This document shows positions 1 through 6,620 of a DNA stretch of 13,223 bases, one piece after another (position 1 is the first letter of the stretch; every line of letters starts with the position of its first letter). The translations under genes and the position numbers were made by a program. Under the pieces are notes generated by a model that worked only from the letters and a program-made list of their open reading frames with translations, was not told the DNA's origin and searched no databases. The stretch is taken from the NCBI GenBank assembly GCA_029987315.1, contig DALTVZ010000008.1, forward strand, positions 1 to 13,223. Reading direction: 5' to 3'. Origin of the DNA: Methanocorpusculum sp. GTDB taxonomy: Archaea > Halobacteriota > Methanomicrobia > Methanomicrobiales > Methanocorpusculaceae.

Positions 1-138
1 AATATCGGCAGTACGATCGCGACCTTTGCCTTCTTCATCTTCCTGACACCACTGCTTGGAGTGGACCTTGAGATGATGACAGGGATCCTGACGACAGGAT
101 TCACTAACCTCTGGGCATTTTTGACCGGATGGATCTGA
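1..138 (+). CDS. C-terminal fragment of a membrane protein
   Basis: Frame 1 is open from the left edge to a TGA at 136-138, giving 45 visible residues. The first part is strongly hydrophobic (Phe/Ile/Leu-rich) and is followed by a short polar turn (GVDLEMM) and a second hydrophobic stretch ending in LTGWI. This looks like the last one or two membrane helices of an integral membrane protein. The start lies outside the window, so family and function cannot be assigned. It converges on the methyltransferase gene, with only 19 bases between the two stop codons. Confidence is good that the frame is coding, because of composition and tight convergent packing. There is no confidence on function. Confidence 0.6.
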   Translation, partial: NIGSTIATFAFFIFLTPLLGVDLEMMTGILTTGFTNLWAFLTGWI

Positions 139-157
139 TCATCCGCTCATCAATATT

Positions 158-994
158 CTATTTTTCCCACCAGATGTGAGCGGTCTTGGAGATCCCAGGA
201 ATAACATAGCCATTGTCTGTTTTGAGAGCACGTTCATCCAGATACTGATCCACAACTTTTTTTTGCTCATCGGTCTTTGCTAAAATCCGCGTGTAATAAT
301 CCTCGCGCATTTGATCTATCGAGGTATATGCCTGGCCAACGGTCCGGGTTTCTACCGTGAGGTTTGCATAGATGCCAAGCTGGAACAAAACATTCCAGAG
401 AATGTCGGCGGTCGGTTCATAATAATACGGCTCGCCATGCAAAAGCGGCCAGAGTGCATTATTACCCCGTGAAAGAGAGGGAGGGAGAAGAAACCAGAAG
501 AGATGGACCGATGAGCGGGCACAGGCATCCATCTTCAAAATACAGTCCCGGATATTTTCCATCATGAGGGAAAGAGATGCGATCACCACATCATGCTTCC
601 CGATCTCTTCGGGCGTCACCTGCTCCCAGGTTTTTTGTATGATATGGATAGGAGGCGCATTGCTGAGGGCACGGTATGTTTCTATACCCTGGATCATGGG
701 TGATGAAGGTTCGACAACCGTTACTGAGCACCCCAATAGAGCAAGCGGGACAGAAAGTGTGCCCGGGCCTGCGCCTATATCAAGAACCGACGACCCTGGA
801 GGAATAGGCATAGAATCGAGCTGTTTTTTCACCCTTCCTCGGTCGTCGTTTTGGAGTCTTCGGACATATCTGTCCACATTCACCGGATTGTCCCAGAAAC
901 TTTCATTATTCTCACCGGCGTTGTGTTTCTGCCGAAATGCACGGGCGATCTGCTCATCCCACATGCGAATAAAATCCGGTTTATCGGAACACAT
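158..994 (-). CDS. Class I SAM-dependent methyltransferase
   Basis: A soluble 278-residue protein with a Rossmann-type methyltransferase core. Motif I is VLDIGAGPG at about residues 70-78, followed by the acidic end of strand 2 (VTVVEPS, about 92-98) that would bind the SAM ribose. The substrate is not evident. The N-terminal part (MWDEQIARAF, then a charged helical segment) and the C-terminal part form substrate-side regions of unknown specificity. The frame extends to a GTG at 1030, but I chose ATG 994. Neither start has a Shine-Dalgarno site, and an AT-rich box (minus strand ATTTATTA, 1018-1025) lies at the spacing expected for a leaderless mRNA beginning at 994. ATG 964 (MWDEQ) is a further alternative. 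It is divergent from the nitroreductase gene and shares an intergenic region of about 80 bp with it. The fold is clear; the reaction is unknown. Confidence 0.85.
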   Translation of the reverse strand: MCSDKPDFIRMWDEQIARAFRQKHNAGENNESFWDNPVNVDRYVRRLQNDDRGRVKKQLDSMPIPPGSSVLDIGAGPGTLSVPLALLGCSVTVVEPSSPMIQGIETYRALSNAPPIHIIQKTWEQVTPEEIGKHDVVIASLSLMMENIRDCILKMDACARSSVHLFWFLLPPSLSRGNNALWPLLHGEPYYYEPTADILWNVLFQLGIYANLTVETRTVGQAYTSIDQMREDYYTRILAKTDEQKKVVDQYLDERALKTDNGYVIPGISKTAHIWWEK

Positions 995-1017
995 ACAGTA
1001 TAGTACCGGGTGGAACG

Positions 1018-1025
1018 TAATAAAT
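1018..1025 (-). promoter_or_regulatory. Candidate TATA box for the methyltransferase
   Basis: Read on the minus strand this is ATTTATTA, centred about 27 bases upstream of ATG 994, the normal archaeal TATA-to-start spacing for a leaderless transcript. On the plus strand a second AT-rich box (GCTATTTTACC, 1045-1055) lies upstream of the nitroreductase ATG, so the gap may be a compact divergent promoter. The assignment rests only on composition and spacing. Confidence 0.35.
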
Positions 1026-1075
1026 TGCACTACTAGAGAGAAAGGCTATTTTACCTGACACACATAAGGTTAATT

Positions 1076-1606
1076 ATGAATACAAGAAATACAGGTATTG
1101 CAAATTTCGGTATAATGATCATCCAATCAAGACACAGTGTCAGAAAATTCAAAGACGCGGAGATAGCACCGGAGTTCATCAGAAAATCGCTCGAATGTGC
1201 GACGAAGGCGCCGACCGCAGCAAATGCCCAGCCGTGGATCTTTGTTGTCGTAAAAAACAAAGAGACACTTGCAAAGATCGCTGAGCTCGCTCCAAACGGA
1301 AAATTCATTGAAGGAGCGGCAGTTGGATTTCTTGTCTTTGGGAAAGCCGACTGGAAATATGTGATCGAAGACTGCTCGGCAGCGACCCAAAACCTGCTCC
1401 TTGCTCTCCACTCCTATGGATACGGCGGATGCTGGATAGCCGGTGACAAAAAGGAGTATGCAGAGGATGTTCGTAAACTCGTCAATGTTCCAAAAGAGTT
1501 CAAACTTGTCTCGATCGTTGCGGCCGGAGTGCCGGATGTCGGCGGGATCGCTATCGCTGAAAAAAAGCCGCAGCAAACAGTGGTCTTTGATGAAAAATAT
1601 CAGTGA
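1076..1606 (+). CDS. Nitroreductase family FMN-dependent oxidoreductase
   Basis: A cytosolic flavoprotein of 176 residues, the size of the small nitroreductase-fold enzymes that use FMN and NAD(P)H or another donor to reduce small aromatic or quinone-like compounds. The physiological substrate is not predictable. Visible signatures are SRHSVRKF at 18-25 (FMN phosphate-binding arginines), APTAANAQPW at 45-54, and YGYGGCWIAG at 114-123. The start ATG 1076 has a weak ribosome site (AAGGT, 1066-1070). In units 2 and 3 the equivalent position is GTG, which fits an ancestral start there. ATG 1115 (MIIQSRHSV) is a plausible alternative because many family members begin just before the SRxSVRxF motif. 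The membrane protein follows 62 bp downstream on the same strand. This is the only intact nitroreductase of the array. Confidence 0.88.
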   Translation: MNTRNTGIANFGIMIIQSRHSVRKFKDAEIAPEFIRKSLECATKAPTAANAQPWIFVVVKNKETLAKIAELAPNGKFIEGAAVGFLVFGKADWKYVIEDCSAATQNLLLALHSYGYGGCWIAGDKKEYAEDVRKLVNVPKEFKLVSIVAAGVPDVGGIAIAEKKPQQTVVFDEKYQ

Positions 1607-1668
1607 TCTATAAAGAGATCCACATACCTATTTTTGAGGAATAAACTACCGGGTCGTTTACCAAATAT

Positions 1669-2592
1669 ATGCTGATCTTTCATCATCTTTTTATCGGTCT
1701 AATGATAGGAGCTATCTTAGCAGTGCTGTTCTCGAACAAATGGGCAATGATCTACGGCGGGATCGGCGGGGTCATTCCGGATATTATCGACAAACCGCTC
1801 GGGCAGATCCTGCTTGCCGACACATTAAACTTTGGAAGGATCTACGCCCATACGCTGCTCTTTGCGGCGGTCCTGATCATACTTGGGGCGGTAATATGGT
1901 ACAAATACAGGCAGAGGATACTTCTATTCTGCCTAGGGATCGGTGTTCTTCTCCATCAATTCAGTGATACCATGTGGACTGCTCCGATAAACTGGTTCTG
2001 GCCGTTTCTTGGACCGTTCCCGCCTTCAACCGATATCTATCCCCCAATACCCGAGGGATATCTGCCGTATCTGTATCTAGCTTCATGGATCCTCGCAGTG
2101 ATCGCGGGAGCAGCGGCAATCTCCATACTATATCGTCATCTGGGTCATTCTCTGACGAGCGGGGCAAAGGTAAAACGTGTCCTGACCGCAGTCGGAATGA
2201 TCTTGATTGGAACAGGGACGATCCTGATGGTAAAATATCTCATCTGGGATCTGTTTCTCACCGGGCCGTGGGCAGACTACTTTGGGACCATGTATCTCCA
2301 TGAACTTCTGTCGATATCAGAGTGGATCTACGGCATGATTTCCATCATACTGATATTGGTGATCATAGGGTATCCCGTCAAGCTCCCCAAAAAAATTAAA
2401 AAACTGGCGATAAAAATCTGCGGTTTCGGAGCGGTGATCATGTCGTTCCTTCTCCTGATAGGTATTGGTCTTGGATCTCCCGTAGATTTTGTCTATGACG
2501 AGATGGGCTGGAAGATCCTTGCGTGTGCAGGGTTCTTTGTCGGCGGGGCCGTTCTTCTTTTCATGGAAAAACGGTTACTGCATCTTATCTGA
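1669..2592 (+). CDS. YdjM/DUF457-like membrane-bound putative metal-dependent hydrolase, copy 1
   Basis: A 307-residue integral membrane protein with about eight hydrophobic segments. The N-terminal third has the polar pattern of the YdjM/DUF457 family: HH at 5-6 at the front of helix 1, PDIID at 37-41, R57 and H61 (RIYAHTLLF), and H96/D100 (LHQFSD) followed by an aromatic-rich WTAPINWFWPF at 103-113. In this family such His/Asp residues are thought to bind metal, but the substrate is unknown. The C-terminal half adds about four more helices (about 170-192, 213-236, 246-269, 281-299). No clear Shine-Dalgarno precedes ATG 1669. It differs from copies 2 and 3 by a 7-residue insertion near 181-187. 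It probably forms an operon with the nitroreductase. Family assignment is by motif pattern only. Confidence 0.8.
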   Translation: MLIFHHLFIGLMIGAILAVLFSNKWAMIYGGIGGVIPDIIDKPLGQILLADTLNFGRIYAHTLLFAAVLIILGAVIWYKYRQRILLFCLGIGVLLHQFSDTMWTAPINWFWPFLGPFPPSTDIYPPIPEGYLPYLYLASWILAVIAGAAAISILYRHLGHSLTSGAKVKRVLTAVGMILIGTGTILMVKYLIWDLFLTGPWADYFGTMYLHELLSISEWIYGMISIILILVIIGYPVKLPKKIKKLAIKICGFGAVIMSFLLLIGIGLGSPVDFVYDEMGWKILACAGFFVGGAVLLFMEKRLLHLI

Positions 2593-2850
2593 CGGATGAT
2601 CGGGGTCTGACCTATTCTGGATAAACTCATCTCTCTTTTTCCTCTGTCAACTGATTTTCCTTATGCATCAACATCGATCCATACATTTTTCACTATGACA
2701 GAGCAACGGCTGATTCTCTTTCTAAATGAAGGCATTTTTTTATCGATCTAGTAGTGTTTTTCCAATGGATCGGCATATCGATTGAGCAGATTCAATAAGC
2801 TACACTTATTGAGAGATAGACTAATTTACCTGATACGCATAAGATTAGTT
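2593..2850 (+). repeat. Intergenic spacer, first copy
   Basis: Noncoding, AT-rich. It aligns base for base over most of its length with 3929-4188 (shared blocks include ctattctggataaactcatc and tctctttttcctctgtcaac), so it is part of the duplicated unit. It has pyrimidine-rich runs (2631-2645) and T-runs (2735-2742) that could terminate transcription of copy 1. It also contains an 18-codon ATG frame at 2695-2751 that is preserved without indels in the second spacer. No tRNA or other RNA gene was seen. The last 30 bases hold the leader that precedes the nitroreductase remnant. Confidence 0.7.
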
Positions 2851-2965
2851 GTGAATACAAGAGATTTGGATATTGCAAATTTTGGAATAATGACCGTGCA
2901 GTCAAGACATATTGTCAGAAAAGATGTCACTTGGAAAACTGATTTTTGATGAAAAATACCAGTTA
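2851..2965 (+). pseudogene. Nitroreductase remnant, unit 2 (head and tail only)
   Basis: Starting at GTG 2851, the sequence matches the first 25 codons of the intact gene at 1076 (VNTRDLDIANFG, then QSRHIVRK), including the SR-x-x-VRK motif. It then jumps to the final codons (TTTGATGAAAAATACCAG, compare FDEKYQ). The middle, about 415 bp, is missing and the join is out of frame, so translation would stop after about 32 codons. The FMN site and most of the fold are gone. The leader upstream is still close to that of the intact gene, so it could still act as a promoter for the membrane gene that follows. Confidence 0.88.
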
Positions 2966-3025
2966 TCTGTGGAAATATCCAGAAAAAATTGAGTTGAAAA
3001 AAATACAGAATAGTTTACAGGGTAT

Positions 3026-3928
3026 ATGCTGATCTTTCATCATCTTTTTATCGGTCTAATGATAGGAGCTATCTTAGCAGTGCTGTTCTCGAACAAATGG
3101 GCAATGATCTATGGCGGGATCGGCGGGGTCATTCCGGATATTATCGACAAACCGCTCGGGCAGATCCTGCTTGCCGACACATTAAATTTTGGCAGGATCT
3201 ACGCCCATACGCTGCTCTTTGCGGCGGTCTTGATCATACTTGGGGCGGTGATATGGTATAAGAACAGAAAAATGATACTCCTTCTTTGCATAGGAACAGC
3301 TGTTTTTGTTCACCAACTGAGTGATATAATGTGGACTACTCCGATAAACTGGTTCTGGCCGTTTTTCGGATCTTTTCCGCATTTTGACTACATCTACCTC
3401 CCGATAGAAGATGGAGGCCTTTCGTATCTGTATATGGCTTCTTGGATCCTTGCAGTTATCGCGGGAGCGGTGGTGATCTTCATATTCTCTCGTGATCTGG
3501 ATCAATCTCGGAGAGGCGCGTCACAGATAAAAAAGATCCTGATAGTGATAGGAGCGATCCTGCTAGCCAAATATCTCATCTGGGATATGCTCCTCACCGG
3601 ACCGTGGGCAGACTTCTTTGGGACCATGTATTTCGAAGAACTTCTGTCGATATCAGAGTGGACATACGGCATAATTTCCCTCATACTGATACTGTTGCTC
3701 CTGGATTATCCATTACACTTTTCCAAAAAAATGAAAAGACTAACCATCCTGGCCTGCGGTACCGGAGCATTGATCATGTCACTTCTTCTCCTGATAGGTT
3801 TTGGTCTTGGATTTCCGATAGATATTATCTATGATGAGACGTTTGAAAAGGTGCTTGCATGCGCTGGGCTTTTTGCCGGCGGGATCATTCTCCTTTCCCT
3901 GGAAGAACGGTTACTGCATCTTATCTGA
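3026..3928 (+). CDS. YdjM/DUF457-like membrane-bound putative metal-dependent hydrolase, copy 2
   Basis: A 300-residue paralogue of the protein at 1669, with the same helices and the same candidate metal residues (HH 5-6, PDIID 37-41, H61, HQLSD with H96 and D100, then MWTTPINWFWPF). Residues 1-79 are identical to copy 1, with only seven silent differences in 237 bases. After that, identity to copy 1 drops abruptly and the C-terminal half matches copy 3 better (IVIGAILLAKYLIW, ISLILILLLLD, LLLLIGFGLG). It lacks the 7-residue insertion of copy 1. Upstream lies the nitroreductase remnant, 60 bp before ATG 3026. The leader has no strong ribosome site. The reading frame is uninterrupted and the motifs are retained, so the gene is probably functional. 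The activity is unproven. Confidence 0.8.
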   Translation: MLIFHHLFIGLMIGAILAVLFSNKWAMIYGGIGGVIPDIIDKPLGQILLADTLNFGRIYAHTLLFAAVLIILGAVIWYKNRKMILLLCIGTAVFVHQLSDIMWTTPINWFWPFFGSFPHFDYIYLPIEDGGLSYLYMASWILAVIAGAVVIFIFSRDLDQSRRGASQIKKILIVIGAILLAKYLIWDMLLTGPWADFFGTMYFEELLSISEWTYGIISLILILLLLDYPLHFSKKMKRLTILACGTGALIMSLLLLIGFGLGFPIDIIYDETFEKVLACAGLFAGGIILLSLEERLLHLI

Positions 3929-4188
3929 CGGCTGATCGGAGTCTGCCCTATTCTGGATAAACTCATCTCTCTTTTTCCTCTGTCAACAGATTTCCCTCAT
4001 GCATCAACATTTGTTTCATATTTTTCCACTATGACGGAGCGATATCTGATTCTCTTCCTAAATGAAGGTGTTTTTTTATCGATCTAATTATGTTTTGTCC
4101 AACGAATCGGTATATCGTTTGAACTGATTCAATAAACTGCACTGATTTAAGAGAAAGACTAATTTACCTGATACACATAAGGTTAGTT
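3929..4188 (+). repeat. Intergenic spacer, second copy
   Basis: Homologue of 2593-2850, with scattered substitutions. It is noncoding apart from an 18-codon ATG frame at 4031-4087 that corresponds to 2695-2751. It has a pyrimidine-rich tract (ctctctttttcctctgtc, near 3966-3983) and T-runs near 4070. It ends with the leader of the second nitroreductase remnant. No RNA gene or mobile-element end was seen. Confidence 0.7.
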
Positions 4189-4304
4189 GTGGATACAAAA
4201 ATCCGGGTATTGCAAATTTTGAAATAATGATCATTCAATCAAGACATAGTGTCAGAAAAGATGCTGCTTGAAAAAACTGGTCTTTGATGAGATATATAAG
4301 CGGT
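4189..4304 (+). pseudogene. Nitroreductase remnant, unit 3 (head and tail only)
   Basis: From GTG 4189 the DNA still matches the 5' end of the intact nitroreductase (attgcaaattttgaaataat, then caatcaagacatagtgtcag). It then joins tail sequence (TGGTCTTTGATGA). It shares with unit 2 the same junction region (gtcagaaaagatg, a short CTTG-containing bridge, then AAAACTG), so the deletion predates the duplication that made units 2 and 3. A further one-base loss near the start puts it out of frame, with an early TAA. It is not translatable as a nitroreductase. Confidence 0.87.
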
Positions 4305-4366
4305 CTGTGGAAATACCCACACACGGAAAATGATTTGAAGAAAACACAGAATAGTTTACAGAGTAT

Positions 4367-5272
4367 ATGCTGATCTTTCATCATCTTTTTCTCGGTCTGA
4401 TGATAGGAGCTATCTTAGCAGTGCTGTTCTCGAACAAATGGGCAATTCTCTACTGCGGGATCGGCGAGGTCCTCCCAGATCTTCTTGACAAACCGCTCAG
4501 TCAGATCATGCTACTTATCGGCATGCATAATCCTGGACGGGCCTACACCCACACGCTGCTCTTTGCGGCGATCCTGATCATGGTCGGGATGATAGTGTTA
4601 TATAAAAACAGACAAAAAATACTTCTTTTTTGCATAGGGATCGGTGTTTTTTTCCATCAACTGGGTGACAGCATGTGGAATGCTCCGGTAAGCTGGTTCT
4701 GGCCATTTTACGGGACTTTGCCGCCTTTTGATGACATCTACACACTGATACTGGATGGAGATCTGTCGAGTCTGTATCTGGATCTATGGATTCTTGCAGC
4801 AATCACGGGAGCAGCGGTGATCTTCATACTGTATTTTGATCTGAGTAAATCTCGTAGAGGCGGGGCACTGATAAAATGGAGCCTGATAGTGATAGGAGCG
4901 ATCCTGCTAGCTAGATATATCATCTGGAATATGCTTCTCAACGGGGCGATGTCAGACTTCTTTCAGATCCTGTATCTCCGTGAGCTTCTGTCGGTATCAG
5001 AGTGGATATACGCCATAATTTCCCTCATACTGATACTGCTGCTCCTGGATCATCCGGTACATTTTTCCAAAAAAACGAAAAAACTGATCATCCGGACCTG
5101 CGGTGTCGGAGCAGTGATCATGTCGCTTCTTCTCCTGATAGGTTTTGGTCTTGGACTTCCGATAGATTTGGACTATAATAGGATATTTTTAAAGTTCCTT
5201 GCATGTGCGGGGCTTTTTGTCGGTGGGATCATTCTCCTTTCCTTGGAAAAACGACTGCTGCATCTTATCTGA
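4367..5272 (+). CDS. YdjM/DUF457-like membrane-bound putative metal-dependent hydrolase, copy 3
   Basis: A 301-residue member of the same paralogue set and the most divergent in its N-terminal third. The first 26 codons remain almost identical to copies 1 and 2 (only I9L). After that it has its own sequence (LYCGIGEVLPDLLDKPL, then a one-residue insertion before GRAYTHTLLF). The candidate metal residues are retained: HH 5-6, PDLLD, the RAYTH histidine, and HQLGD. The aromatic motif is MWNAPVSWFWPF. Its C-terminal half is close to copy 2. The gene ends the array, and homology stops just after its TGA. The next gene (5337) is unrelated and lies on the same strand. Full-length with motifs conserved, so probably functional. 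Confidence 0.8.
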   Translation: MLIFHHLFLGLMIGAILAVLFSNKWAILYCGIGEVLPDLLDKPLSQIMLLIGMHNPGRAYTHTLLFAAILIMVGMIVLYKNRQKILLFCIGIGVFFHQLGDSMWNAPVSWFWPFYGTLPPFDDIYTLILDGDLSSLYLDLWILAAITGAAVIFILYFDLSKSRRGGALIKWSLIVIGAILLARYIIWNMLLNGAMSDFFQILYLRELLSVSEWIYAIISLILILLLLDHPVHFSKKTKKLIIRTCGVGAVIMSLLLLIGFGLGLPIDLDYNRIFLKFLACAGLFVGGIILLSLEKRLLHLI

Positions 5273-5336
5273 CGGCTGACCATACAAATTTTTTCAGCCA
5301 TCAACCTTATCCCCTTTTCCTTCCAAACTATTCACC

Positions 5337-6620
5337 ATGCAAAGCCCTATCCTCCAGGTGGCCCTAGACGTAACCGAGCTTACACGGGCACTAAAAATAG
5401 CAGAAGAGGCACTGGACGGTGGTGCAGATTGGATAGAAATAGGCACCCCTCTTGTTAAAAGTGAGGGGATGCAGGCCGTTCGTTCACTTCGTGCACAGTT
5501 TCCAACGACCACGCTCGTCGCCGACCTGAAAACCTCCGACACCGGTGGTCTGGAGGTCGAGATGGCGGCAAAGGCCGGGGCAAATATCGTTTGCGTTCTC
5601 GGAAATACCGATGATGCGGTGATCACCGACGCATTACGAGGAGCTGCTCTTTATGGAGTACAGATCATGGCAGACATGATGAATGTCTTGGACGTGGTCA
5701 CGCGAACGAGAGAACTTGTCGATCTTGGCGTTCAGATCATCAATGCTCACGTCGGTATCGATCAGCAGATGGTAGGAAAAGACCCACTGGATATCTTGGA
5801 TAAACTTGGGGACCTGCCGATCCAAATAGCAGTTGCCGGAGGACTTGATGCAGAAACCGCATCGCGGGCGGCCGCACGGGGAGCAGATATCATCATCATC
5901 GGAGGGTCGATCATCAAAGCAGCAGATGTCACCGCCGCCACCAAAAAGATCCGAGCCGCGATCGATAAGCCAACAGAAGGGGCAAGCGCAAAAATCAGTC
6001 TGGATGATACGATACGTGAACTTCTCGAACAGGTCTCTGCCCCAAACGTCACCGACGCCCTGTACCGTAAAGGAGCCATGAGCGGACTTATGATCCAGCA
6101 TGTTCCAAAGAAAATGATTGGAAAAGCGGTCACAGTGCAAACGTTCGGTGGGGACTGGTCAAAACCTGTCCAGGCGATCGACGTCTGCCGCCCGGGAGAT
6201 GTGCTGGTCATCAGCAATGACAAAAGGACCGACATAGCCCCATGGGGCGAGCTTGCCACGCGTTCGGCCGAGAACAAAAAAATCGCGGGCATCATCATCG
6301 ACGGATCAGTCCGCGACTGGGACGATATCACGGCCCTTAACATTCCGGTCTATGCAACCGCCATTCAGCCAAATGCAGGCGAACCCAAGGGATTTGGTGA
6401 GATCAACGTCGATATTTCCTGTTGCGGTCAGATCGTAAGGCCGGGCGACTGGGTGATCGGCGACCAGTCAGGCGTCGTTGTCATCCCGCGAGAACGGGCA
6501 TATGAAGTCGCCCGGCGTGCGGTCGAGGTCCAGAAGACCGAGGTCAGGATCCGCGAAGAGATACGAAGAGGGGGGACGCTTGGGAGCCTCTCTCAACTCC
6601 TTAGGTGGGAAAAGAAATGA
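5337..6620 (+). CDS. Bifunctional 3-hexulose-6-phosphate synthase / RraA-type aldolase-fold protein
   Basis: A 427-residue two-domain fusion. Residues 1-210 are a TIM-barrel 3-hexulose-6-phosphate synthase of the OMP decarboxylase suprafamily: ALD at 9-11, E34, DLKTSD at 63-68 (catalytic D-x-K-x-x-D), AHVGIDQQ at 137-144, and phosphate-binding GG motifs at 168-169 and 189-190. In methanogens this enzyme runs in reverse, splitting hexulose-6-phosphate to ribulose-5-phosphate and formaldehyde to supply pentoses. Residues about 222-420 are an RraA/HMG-aldolase fold domain: WGELATRSAE at 303-312 and DGSVRDWDD at 322-330. The R-D-x-x-D set at 326-330 resembles class II pyruvate aldolases rather than pure RNase-regulator RraA. 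The domain's substrate in archaea is not known to me. ATG 5337 has no ribosome site and is probably leaderless or has a short leader. The last bases overlap the TPR gene. Confidence 0.9.
   Translation: MQSPILQVALDVTELTRALKIAEEALDGGADWIEIGTPLVKSEGMQAVRSLRAQFPTTTLVADLKTSDTGGLEVEMAAKAGANIVCVLGNTDDAVITDALRGAALYGVQIMADMMNVLDVVTRTRELVDLGVQIINAHVGIDQQMVGKDPLDILDKLGDLPIQIAVAGGLDAETASRAAARGADIIIIGGSIIKAADVTAATKKIRAAIDKPTEGASAKISLDDTIRELLEQVSAPNVTDALYRKGAMSGLMIQHVPKKMIGKAVTVQTFGGDWSKPVQAIDVCRPGDVLVISNDKRTDIAPWGELATRSAENKKIAGIIIDGSVRDWDDITALNIPVYATAIQPNAGEPKGFGEINVDISCCGQIVRPGDWVIGDQSGVVVIPRERAYEVARRAVEVQKTEVRIREEIRRGGTLGSLSQLLRWEKK
6603..6608 (+). promoter_or_regulatory. Shine-Dalgarno site that sets the TPR gene start
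   Basis: AGGTGG, inside the last codons of the Hps/RraA gene, lies 8 bases before ATG 6617. It favours that ATG over the in-frame GTG 6605, which overlaps the site itself. Confidence 0.75.

Larger units (their letters stand above)
1019..5279 (+). repeat. Tandem array of three nitroreductase/membrane-protein units
   Basis: Three head-to-tail units begin at 1019 (AATAAATTGCAC), 2794 (AATAAGCTACAC) and 4131 (AATAAACTGCAC). Each holds a conserved leader (ttacctga-acgcataagrt type), nitroreductase sequence and a membrane-protein gene. Units 2 and 3 repeat at about 1340 bp. Unit 1 is about 415 bp longer because its nitroreductase is whole. Homology stops within a few bases of the third gene's stop (cttatctgacggctga, then unrelated sequence), so the right edge of the array is sharp. 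No inverted repeats, target-site duplications or transposase were seen, so unequal recombination is a simpler explanation than transposition. Confidence 0.9.

Noticed and set aside
950..1018. Possible extension of the repeat unit left of 1019 into the methyltransferase start
   Set aside because: Only a few short matches (such as atcgg) to the spacers were found, which is not convincing homology.
564..1058. Plus-strand open frame opposite the methyltransferase gene
   Set aside because: Antisense shadow. The minus-strand frame has an unmistakable SAM-binding motif, while this one has no recognisable pattern.
1127..1576. Minus-strand open frame opposite the nitroreductase
   Set aside because: Shadow of a well-supported gene. 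Its product is Cys/Arg/Phe-rich and has no family features.
2593..4366. CRISPR-like or RNA-gene content in the spacers
   Set aside because: The repetition is two long related spacers, not short regularly spaced repeats, and no tRNA-like or other folded RNA was recognised.
1019..5279. Tandem array as a transposon or integrated element
   Set aside because: No transposase, terminal inverted repeats, target duplications, tRNA junction or integrase were seen. Unequal recombination explains the units.
5634..6343. Two long minus-strand open frames opposite the Hps/RraA gene
   Set aside because: They overlap each other and the clear Hps/RraA coding frame, and their composition is that of antisense translation.
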